Source: Bacillota bacterium (GTDB taxonomy: Bacteria; Bacillota; Clostridia; Oscillospirales; Acutalibacteraceae). Taken from it: a stretch of 12,048 nucleotides of DNA. A program made the position numbers and the translations under genes. This document shows positions 5,503 to 12,048 of this stretch, in pieces; position 1 is the stretch's first letter; each line of letters begins with the position of its first letter. The notes below the pieces were generated by a model. It worked only from the letters and a program-made list of their open reading frames with translations, had not been told where the DNA came from and searched no databases. The DNA lies in assembly GCA_023415895.1 (NCBI GenBank), contig JAEZJA010000230.1:1-12048 (forward strand), in the 5' to 3' direction.

Positions 5503-7476
5503 TTATTTTGCACGGCCGAATTGTTTTTCCAACTCCCGTCTGGTCAGTTCAAAGCAGACCGGACGACCATGCGGACAGGTGCGAATATCGTCGTGCAGCA
5601 GCACGCGCTCCGCCATCGCCTGCAGTTCCTCGGGTCGGCTGGTATCCCCCGCTTTAATCGCGGCACGGCAGGCCGTGGAGTGATAAATCCAGTCCAGCTT
5701 GTCCGTAGTAATCTCCCGGCGTCCCGAGGCCAGCCCCCCCGCGATTTCCTGCAGCATGGCCGCCGCGTCCCCGTCGTCGAGCATCATAGGCACGGCACGC
5801 ACCAGCACGGTGTGCCCGCCGAAATCTTCCAATTCAAACCCCGCCTTGCGCACGGTATCGAGCGCGGGGATCAGGGCATCGTATTCCTCCCGGCTGAGCG
5901 TCACGCCGATCGGTGTCAGCAGCAGCTGGGCATCGGTGTGATCCGCCTCCCGGAGGCGGTTATATAACAGTCGCTCATGGGCGGCATGTTTGTCAATGAA
6001 ATAAAGCGAGCTTCCCCTTTGCACCAGAATATAGGTGGAAAAGGCCTCGCCGAGATAGCGGACGGTAGGAGCCTCCTCCTGAACAGCGGCATCCTGCACT
6101 TCAATGGAAGCTACATACGGGGCAGCCACAGGCAAACTCTCTGGCATCACTTCGCAAACGGCTGGAGATTCAATTGTTATCTCAGGCTGTGCGATCTCGC
6201 CTGTCACTGCCTTTGGCTGTGCAACGGGCGTATCCTCCTCGGGATCATCGCAAATGATATCGGGGGAAAACAGCGGGCGGTTATAGGTTTGCAGAGTGCT
6301 ATCCCGCAGCGGCAGTCCCGTGCCGACATTTGTCTGGGATACTTGCGGCGGAGCAAAGGGTCTGATCGGCTGCTCGGGCTTGCTTTGATTTACTGCGCCC
6401 GAAAGCGTCGTCTGCATAGGAGCCGGCTGCTTCACCGGAGCCGGTACGGGAGCAGGCTTCACAGGCATGGACATGGTGACCTGGGGCCGCGTCTCCTGCA
6501 GCGCGGATTTGACGCCGTGATAGACCGCGTCAAAAAGGGGACGCTCATTAACGAACCGCACCTCAATTTTGGCGGGATGCACGTTGACATCCACCGTTTC
6601 CAGAGGCATATCGATATGCATCACGCAGGCGGGAAATTTTCCCACCATGATGGAGCCTTTATAGGCTTCCTCGAGCGCGGCCATGGCCGTACGCGTCTTG
6701 ACATAGCGGCCGTTGATGAAAAAATGCTGCATTGTGCGGTTGGCGCGCGCGTTGGCAGGACGCGAAATGTAGCCGTGTACATGCAGTCCACCCAGCGAAT
6801 ACTCCAGCTCAGTGAGTCCCGAAGCAAATTCTCTGCCGAAGACGGTATAGATGCAGGACATCATCTTGCCGTCGCCCGGCGTGTGCAGTTCTTCCTTGCC
6901 GTCGCGGATAAAACGAACGGCCACCTCGGGGTGAGACAACGCCACCCGGTCGACAACGCCGGCCACGGAATTGGCTTCACTGACATCCTTCTTCAGAAAT
7001 TTCATACGGGCGGGAACATTATAGAACAGATCACGCACGATAAATGTCGTACCCTGGGGGCAGCCGATGTCCTCCGTGCCCAGTTCTTCCCCGCCCTCGA
7101 TGCGGTAGCGGGTACCCGCCATTTCGTCGGCGGTACGGGTAATGAGTTCCACCTTGCCCACGGCGCTGATGGAGGCCAGCGCTTCGCCTCGGAAGCCCAG
7201 TGTGCCGATCGCGTCGAGATCGTCCTGCGTGCGCACCTTGCTGGTCGCATGCCGCAGGAAGGCCACCGACACGTCCTCACGGGCAATCCCCGAGCCGTTG
7301 TCAATGATGCGGATAAGCCGCACACCGCCGTTCTGGATTTCCACACTGACCGAGGAGGCACCCGCGTCAATCGCGTTTTCCATCAGCTCCTTGACCACGG
7401 AGGAGGGGCGTTCCACCACCTCGCCCGCCGCAATCAACTCGGCCGTATGTTTATCCAACACATGGATTTTTGACAC
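5503..7476 (-). CDS. mutL: DNA mismatch repair protein MutL with endonuclease-type C-terminus
   Basis: ATP-dependent mismatch repair factor recruited by MutS; in organisms lacking MutH it also nicks the error-containing strand. 657 residues. The GHKL ATPase (about 1-330) shows KELMENAIDAG (Glu33, Asn34), IDNGSGI, GFRGEALASI and a GTTFIVRDLFYNVPAR segment. A Pro/Gln/Val-rich linker occupies about 335-470. The C-terminal domain has the metal-binding DKHAAHER (495-502), a beta-clamp-like QLLLTP (517-522), ACRAAIK (about 602-608) and CPHGRP (634-639), so nicking activity is expected. The last Glu of the classical DQHA-x2-E-x4-E motif is Asn506 here. The start is GTG at 7476, preceded by AAGGGGGTG. 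It begins 29 bp after mutS and should be co-expressed with it. Confidence 0.97.
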   Translation of the reverse strand: MSKIHVLDKHTAELIAAGEVVERPSSVVKELMENAIDAGASSVSVEIQNGGVRLIRIIDNGSGIAREDVSVAFLRHATSKVRTQDDLDAIGTLGFRGEALASISAVGKVELITRTADEMAGTRYRIEGGEELGTEDIGCPQGTTFIVRDLFYNVPARMKFLKKDVSEANSVAGVVDRVALSHPEVAVRFIRDGKEELHTPGDGKMMSCIYTVFGREFASGLTELEYSLGGLHVHGYISRPANARANRTMQHFFINGRYVKTRTAMAALEEAYKGSIMVGKFPACVMHIDMPLETVDVNVHPAKIEVRFVNERPLFDAVYHGVKSALQETRPQVTMSMPVKPAPVPAPVKQPAPMQTTLSGAVNQSKPEQPIRPFAPPQVSQTNVGTGLPLRDSTLQTYNRPLFSPDIICDDPEEDTPVAQPKAVTGEIAQPEITIESPAVCEVMPESLPVAAPYVASIEVQDAAVQEEAPTVRYLGEAFSTYILVQRGSSLYFIDKHAAHERLLYNRLREADHTDAQLLLTPIGVTLSREEYDALIPALDTVRKAGFELEDFGGHTVLVRAVPMMLDDGDAAAMLQEIAGGLASGRREITTDKLDWIYHSTACRAAIKAGDTSRPEELQAMAERVLLHDDIRTCPHGRPVCFELTRRELEKQFGRAK

Positions 7477-7505
7477 GAAAACACCCCCTTGAAGATGATC
7501 GAAGG

Positions 7506-10124
7506 TTAATATTCATTGGCGAGCTTAGTCAGCTCATACAGCGTTTGCAGAGCTTCGATGGGGGTCAGCGTGTTGACATCCAGCTCTTTGAGCCGCTGCA
7601 CAACCTCGCTGTTCCCGGCGGGCAGTAAGGAAAGCTGTCCGTCATCGTTCTCATAGTTGTCTGGGCTTGCCATATGCCGCGGGCCCGTCTCAACGTCGCC
7701 GCTTTCAATCTGGCGCAGGATTTCCTTAGCGCGGCTGACCACATGTTCGGGGATGCCGGCCAGCTTGGCCACCTCGATGCCGTAGCTGTCATCGGCCGGG
7801 CCGCGGACGATGCGGCGCAGAAAGGTGATATCATCCCCCCGTTTTTTGACCGCGATGTTGTAATTCTTAACGCCCTCGAGTCCGCTCTCAATGGCCGTCA
7901 GCTCATGATAATGCGTGGCAAACAGCGTTTTGGCGCCAATTTTTTTGACAACATACTCCAGCACGGCACGGGCAATGCTCATGCCGTCGTAGGTGGAGGT
8001 GCCCCGCCCGATTTCATCAAAAATAATCAGGCTGCGGGAGGTGGCGTTTTTGAGTATGGACGCCACCTCGCTCATCTCCACCATAAAAGTGGACTGGCCC
8101 GAGGCCAGATCATCCGACGCGCCCACTCGCGTAAAAATACTGTCTACAAGACCGATTGTGGCGCTTTCGGCGGGGACAAAGCTGCCGATCTGTGCCATCA
8201 GCACGATCAGCGCCGTCTGACGCATGAAGGTGGACTTACCCGCCATATTGGGTCCGGTAATAATGGCCACGCGGTTGTCGTGATTGTCGAGCAGCGTGTC
8301 GTTGGGTACAAAGGGGGCATCCAGAATATCCTCGACGACCGGATGCCTTCCGTTCTTAATCGTGATGCCGCCCTTGAGGTCGATGAGCGGCCGGTTGTAA
8401 TTGTTGCGCTGCGCCGTCTCGGCAAAGGAGCACAGCACGTCCAGTCGGGCAATCGCCTGTGCCGTGGACTGGATGCGGTGGAGCTCGGCAGCAACCTTGA
8501 GGCGTACCTCATTGAACAACTGATACTCCAGTGCCACCACACGATCCTTGGCCCCCAAAACGCGCGCCTCCAGATCCTTAAGCTCCTGCGTTATGTAGCG
8601 TTCGGCATTGGCCAGCGTCTGCTTGCGGATATAGGTGTCGGGCACCTGACCAACAAAAGACTTGGACACTTCGATATAATAACCGAACACACGGTTGTAA
8701 CCAACCTTGAGGGTTTTGATGCCCGTGCGTTCCTTCTCTTCTGCCTCAATCCGGGCGATGACACCCTTGCCGTCCGACATTTCAAAATGCAGCTCGTCCA
8801 CCTCGGCGTTATAGCCTCCACGGATGATGCCGCCTTCCCGCACAGAGAAGGGAGGGTCGTCGACAATCGCGCTTTCGATCAGCTCATACACATCGCGCAG
8901 CGGGTCAATCTCGTCACGCGTCTCACACAACAGGGCACACTTCACATTGGACAGCCGCTGTTTGACAGGCGCCATTGCACAGATGGTTTGGGACAGAGAG
9001 CGCAACTCCCGCCCATTGGCGCTGCCGTAGACGATGCGCGTCATGATGCGCTCGAGATCGTAAATGTCCCGCAGCAGGTCAATCAGGTCGCCCCGCAGCA
9101 TGGGATCGTGAACGAGCTCGTCCACCGCGTTCTGGCGGCGGATAATCTGTGAGGGGTTGATTAACGGCTGCTCTATCCAGCCGCGTATCAGCCGCTTGCC
9201 CATCGCCGTCTTGGTGTGATCCAGCACACCCAGCAGCGACCCCCGCTTTTCCTTGGCGCGCAGGGTCTCGAGCAGTTCAAGATTGCGCCGAGCGGTCAGA
9301 TCCAGCCGCATATATTGAATATCCGAATAGATGTCGAGATTGGTGATGCGCTCCAGCCCGCTCATTTGGGTAGAGTGCAGATAGTCGAGCGTGCATCCCA
9401 GCGCGCGGATGGCCGGATATTGATCGGCCAGTCCCAGCTCCTCAAGTGATCCCTTTTTGAAATGGCTCAGAATGCGCTCGGTCGCCTTGGTATAGTCAAA
9501 CCCGTCGGCATCCGCGAGCTGCATCTTGAGGGACAGCCGCTGTGTCACAAAGGACGCGACCGCCTCGCAGGCGGCGGCCGTATCGTTGAGCAGCACCTCG
9601 CTGGGCGTAAAACGCCCCAGCTCATTGGTGATGCGCAGCGCCACATCCTCGCCCGTGATATGAATCAGATGAATTTCGCCCGTCGAGCAATCGGTGAAGC
9701 AGATGCCCGCGTCCTTGAGACCGTCGCCGGCAAAAAGAACGCAAAGGTAATTGTTGCGCCCCTCGTCGAGCATACTACCTTCGATCACAGTTCCCGGTGT
9801 AATCACGCGGATGATGTCGCGCTTGACCAATCCCTGTGCCAGAGCGGGATCCTCTACCTGCTCGCAGATGGCGACCTTGTAGCCGCGCGCCACCAGCCGG
9901 GCAATGTAGCCTTCGCAGGAATGGAAGGGAACGCCGCACATGGGCGCACGTTCCTCCTGCCCGCAGTCACGGCCGGTCAGTACAAGTTCAAGTTCCTGTG
10001 ACGCGACCTTGGCATCATCAAAGAACATCTCATAAAAATCACCCAAACGGAAAAAGAGGATACAGTCTTGATACTGCTCCTTGATCTCCTTATATTGCTT
10101 CATCATGGGTGTCAGTTCAGCCAT
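7506..10124 (-). CDS. mutS: DNA mismatch recognition ATPase MutS
   Basis: Recognises base mismatches and small loops and recruits MutL. 872 residues, full length for MutS1. The mismatch-reading Phe-x-Glu is present in RLGDFYEMFF (Phe30, Glu32). Connector, lever and clamp regions follow; the clamp includes KTLKVGYNRVFGYYIEVSK. The ABC-type ATPase has Walker A GPNMAGKST (624-632), Walker B LIIFDEIGRGTSTYDG (Asp703, Glu704) and the switch histidine in FATHYHEL. A helix-turn-helix dimerisation region (GIPEHVVSRAKEIL) precedes a beta-clamp-binding-like QLSLLP (830-835) near the C-terminus. The ATG at 10124 follows a GGAAGGGA-type site. The gene lies 33 bp after the YmcA-like gene and 29 bp before mutL. 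There is no sign of truncation and cotE does not intervene. Confidence 0.98.
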   Translation of the reverse strand: MAELTPMMKQYKEIKEQYQDCILFFRLGDFYEMFFDDAKVASQELELVLTGRDCGQEERAPMCGVPFHSCEGYIARLVARGYKVAICEQVEDPALAQGLVKRDIIRVITPGTVIEGSMLDEGRNNYLCVLFAGDGLKDAGICFTDCSTGEIHLIHITGEDVALRITNELGRFTPSEVLLNDTAAACEAVASFVTQRLSLKMQLADADGFDYTKATERILSHFKKGSLEELGLADQYPAIRALGCTLDYLHSTQMSGLERITNLDIYSDIQYMRLDLTARRNLELLETLRAKEKRGSLLGVLDHTKTAMGKRLIRGWIEQPLINPSQIIRRQNAVDELVHDPMLRGDLIDLLRDIYDLERIMTRIVYGSANGRELRSLSQTICAMAPVKQRLSNVKCALLCETRDEIDPLRDVYELIESAIVDDPPFSVREGGIIRGGYNAEVDELHFEMSDGKGVIARIEAEEKERTGIKTLKVGYNRVFGYYIEVSKSFVGQVPDTYIRKQTLANAERYITQELKDLEARVLGAKDRVVALEYQLFNEVRLKVAAELHRIQSTAQAIARLDVLCSFAETAQRNNYNRPLIDLKGGITIKNGRHPVVEDILDAPFVPNDTLLDNHDNRVAIITGPNMAGKSTFMRQTALIVLMAQIGSFVPAESATIGLVDSIFTRVGASDDLASGQSTFMVEMSEVASILKNATSRSLIIFDEIGRGTSTYDGMSIARAVLEYVVKKIGAKTLFATHYHELTAIESGLEGVKNYNIAVKKRGDDITFLRRIVRGPADDSYGIEVAKLAGIPEHVVSRAKEILRQIESGDVETGPRHMASPDNYENDDGQLSLLPAGNSEVVQRLKELDVNTLTPIEALQTLYELTKLANEY

Positions 10125-10157
10125 GAGATCCCTTCCTTTTCACGATTGAGTGCCTAT

Positions 10158-10568
10158 TTAGTGGCACCCCGAGCAGCCGGAGCAGTTGCCGCTGCAGCCC
10201 GATTCTTCAATTTCATCTGGATTCTGACCCTGCGCCGCCATCGTGACAATGGTCACAATGCTGTTGACCAGCTTGTCCAGCTCACCCTTTGCCTCCTGAT
10301 AAGTCTTCATGTTGCCATTAGCCATCAGGCGGGCGTAAATCTCGCGGATTTCGGTGTCCAGTTTGGTGATCTTGTCCTTATCCTGCTGCTCCACTTCCTT
10401 GGCCATCTCATTGCTCAGGGCGATGCGCTGCAAATTGAATTCACCGATCAGATCCTGCAAAGCCGTGTCCTCATCGGCAGCCGACTGTGCCAACTGTGTG
10501 CGCACAAAGCGCTCGTCGTTCTGAAGTTCCGAAGCCAGGTCGCGTGCCAGTTCTAAAATTGCATCCAT
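10158..10568 (-). CDS. ymcA: YlbF/YmcA (RicA)-family protein with Cys-rich tail
   Basis: 136 residues, mostly helical and highly charged (MDAILELARDLASELQNDER, then FNLQRIALSNEMAKE), matching the Com_YlbF fold. In B. subtilis YmcA (RicA), YlbF (RicF) and YaaT (RicT) form a complex that binds [4Fe-4S] clusters and modulates RNase Y-dependent mRNA processing, competence, biofilm formation and sporulation. Its place between miaB and mutS is the B. subtilis position of ymcA, so orthology is likely but cannot be separated from YlbF by sequence reading alone. The C-terminus is CSGNCSGCSGCH, four cysteines and a final histidine, a plausible metal or Fe-S ligand set. The ATG at 10568 has a GAGGAA site upstream. 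Gaps are 42 bp from miaB and 33 bp to mutS. Confidence 0.85.
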   Translation of the reverse strand: MDAILELARDLASELQNDERFVRTQLAQSAADEDTALQDLIGEFNLQRIALSNEMAKEVEQQDKDKITKLDTEIREIYARLMANGNMKTYQEAKGELDKLVNSIVTIVTMAAQGQNPDEIEESGCSGNCSGCSGCH

Positions 10569-10589
10569 GTGTATTCCTCTTTCTTTATC

Positions 10590-10618
10590 ATCGTAATTTT
10601 TACTTATTGTTTACTCAA
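10590..10618 (-). promoter_or_regulatory. Candidate promoter between miaB and the YmcA-like gene
   Basis: The AT-rich 42-bp gap holds, on the minus strand, TTGAGT (10613-10618), a 17-bp A-rich spacer and TACGAT (10590-10595), each 4 of 6 consensus. The -35 overlaps the last codons of miaB. It would serve the YmcA-like gene, mutS and mutL. Both hexamers are imperfect. Confidence 0.35.
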
Positions 10619-12029
10619 ATATGTCAAGGATTCTGCCCAGCAGAATCCAGCTGCGCGCATCGGTGATCTCCACGCGGGCGCGCTTGCCGATGAGCGATTC
10701 GTCCCCTTCGACGCGCACTACGATATTTTCGGGCAGCCGCGCTTCCAGAAAACTCTCGCCCGCACTCTCGATCAGAGCCGTGCGTACGCTGCCCACCATA
10801 GCGGCCGACTGTTTGGCGGCGACCTCCTCCTGCACCGCGGTCATTTCCTGAAACCACGCCGACTTTTCCTGTGCCGGAATGGGATCGGGCATACGGGCGG
10901 CAGGAGTCCCCTGACGGGGGGAGAAAATAAAGGTAAACAGCGAGGTGAACCCGACCTCGCGGATGAGATCCAGCGTTTGATCAAAGTCCTCCCGCGTTTC
11001 ACCGGGGAAGCCAACGATCACGTCGCTGGTAAAGGAGATGCCCGGAATAACCTTGCGCGCATACCGGATCAATTCGAGATACTGCTCGCGCGTATATCCC
11101 CGGTTCATCGCTTTGAGCACGCGGTTGCTGCCCGACTGGAAGGGCAGATGAAAATGGCGGGCCACCTTATCGCACTCGGCAATCGTATCAAACAGCCGCG
11201 GCGTGGCATCCTTGGGATGAGAGGTCATAAACCGAATGAGGAAATCCCCCTCGATGGCGTTGATACGCCGGAGCAGCTCGGGAAAATCCACACCGTGTGC
11301 CTCGCCCCTGCCGTAGGAGTTGACGTTCTGCCCGAGCAGCGTGATCTCTTTATAGCCCTCGCGCACAAGCTGCCGCGCTTCCTCCACCACCCGCTCGGGG
11401 TCGCGGCTGCGCTCGCGTCCGCGCACATAAGGCACAATGCAGTAGGTGCAGAAGTTGTTGCAGCCATACATGATGGGCAGCCACGCTTTAAAGCGTCCGT
11501 CACGATGAACGGGGATATCCTCGGCGATGACACCGTCCTCGGCCTTGGTCTCGTATACCCGCTTGCCCCCCGTCAGTGCATCATAGAGCAGCTCGGGAAA
11601 GCGATGCAGCACATGGGTACCGAACACCAATCCTACAAAGGGAAAGCTTTTTTTGAGCCGCTGTGCCACATGCTCCTGCTGCACCATGCAGCCGCACACG
11701 GCAATCAACACGTCTGGACGGCGGGTTTTGATATTCTTGAGCGCGCCGACGTTGCCGAACACGCGATCCTCGGCGTGTTCCCGCACGGCACAGGTGTTGT
11801 ACAGAATAAAATCGGCCTGCTCGGGCTCCTCGGTGAAGCCGTAGCCCATGTCCGCAAGCATACCCTTAATATGCTCGGAATCGGAAACATTCTGCTGACA
11901 GCCATAGGTGCGCACATGGGCAAGCGGGGTATGGTATTCGCCTCTGGCTGCAAAATACGCGCGGATTTTTTCCACATATTCGCGCTGCTGCGCCAGTTCT
12001 TCTGGCGCGATCACTCGTGTTTTGGACAT
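10611..12029 (-). CDS. miaB: tRNA-2-methylthio-N6-dimethylallyladenosine synthase (radical SAM methylthiotransferase)
   Basis: Converts i6A37, the MiaA product, to ms2i6A37 in tRNA, using two [4Fe-4S] clusters and S-adenosylmethionine. 472 residues. The N-terminal MTTase domain (about 35-150) has its cluster cysteines in TYGCQQN (Cys44), NTCAVREHAE (Cys80) and AVCGCMVQ (probably Cys114). The radical SAM core has the CxxxCxxC motif in YGCNNFCTYCIVPYVRGRE (Cys190, Cys194, Cys197), followed by ITLLGQNVNSYG, FHLPFQSGSNRVLKAMNRGY and SDVIVGFPGET. The C-terminal TRAM domain (about 400-470) binds RNA. The long N-terminal extension before the first cluster (about 35 residues) is typical of MiaB over other family members. 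The ATG at 12029 has an AAAGGAA site upstream; the window ends 19 bp further, so its promoter cannot be seen. Confidence 0.97.
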   Translation of the reverse strand: MSKTRVIAPEELAQQREYVEKIRAYFAARGEYHTPLAHVRTYGCQQNVSDSEHIKGMLADMGYGFTEEPEQADFILYNTCAVREHAEDRVFGNVGALKNIKTRRPDVLIAVCGCMVQQEHVAQRLKKSFPFVGLVFGTHVLHRFPELLYDALTGGKRVYETKAEDGVIAEDIPVHRDGRFKAWLPIMYGCNNFCTYCIVPYVRGRERSRDPERVVEEARQLVREGYKEITLLGQNVNSYGRGEAHGVDFPELLRRINAIEGDFLIRFMTSHPKDATPRLFDTIAECDKVARHFHLPFQSGSNRVLKAMNRGYTREQYLELIRYARKVIPGISFTSDVIVGFPGETREDFDQTLDLIREVGFTSLFTFIFSPRQGTPAARMPDPIPAQEKSAWFQEMTAVQEEVAAKQSAAMVGSVRTALIESAGESFLEARLPENIVVRVEGDESLIGKRARVEITDARSWILLGRILDIFE

Positions 12030-12048
12030 AATGGAGTTCCTTTCAAAA

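Noticed and set aside
5977..7473. Long plus-strand open frame (498 codons) opposite mutL
   Set aside because: Antisense to an unambiguous MutL, low-complexity His/Arg-rich product, no ribosome-binding site of note.
7674..9152. Long plus-strand open frame (492 codons) opposite mutS
   Set aside because: Same pattern as the other antisense frames; mutS is certain on the minus strand.

Overview
This 12 kb window is a gene-dense chromosomal segment. All recognisable genes are on the minus strand, so transcription runs from the right edge to the left. Gene content and order point to a Gram-positive anaerobe of class Clostridia (Firmicutes) with moderately high GC. The pointers are miaB - YmcA/RicA-like - mutS - mutL (the B. 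subtilis order without cotE) and yggS - sepF - ylmH - divIVA - ileS (the 'ylm' division cluster). The C-terminal endonuclease motifs of MutL also fit a lineage without MutH. I cannot fix the family; Oscillospiraceae-like is a guess.

Layout in transcription order. (1) 12029-10611 miaB; 10568-10158 a YlbF/YmcA-family protein with a Cys-rich tail. (2) 10124-7506 mutS; 7476-5503 mutL. (3) 5452-4499 miaA; 4515-3298 a single-pass membrane protein of the HlyD/membrane-fusion type; 3317-2613 yggS. (4) 2572-2123 sepF; 2139-1369 ylmH; 1334-537 divIVA; 495-1 the 5' part of ileS, which runs off the left edge. Intergenic gaps are 29-50 bp at most and three junctions overlap by about 17-20 bp. I saw no intrinsic terminator, rRNA, tRNA, CRISPR array, IS element or phage gene. 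The block could be one long operon with internal promoters. No stretch over 300 bp lacks a gene.

Functionally the block joins tRNA A37 modification (MiaA makes i6A, MiaB methylthiolates it), mismatch repair (MutS/MutL, both with beta-clamp-like motifs), PLP homeostasis (YggS), septum assembly and polar organisation (SepF, DivIVA), a ribosome-associated S4 protein (YlmH) and isoleucyl-tRNA synthetase.

Most of this is ordinary housekeeping and I do not see a clearly new system. The points most worth a second look are three. First, the uncharacterised HlyD-like protein sits at the head of the division cluster with no transporter partner. Second, a near-consensus SigA promoter (TTGACA, 17 bp, GATAAT) lies inside the AT-rich 3' part of yggS and would drive sepF-ylmH-divIVA-ileS. 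Third, the RicA-like protein ends in a Cys4-His tail. Several start codons were revised on ribosome-binding-site evidence (divIVA, miaA, yggS, ylmH).
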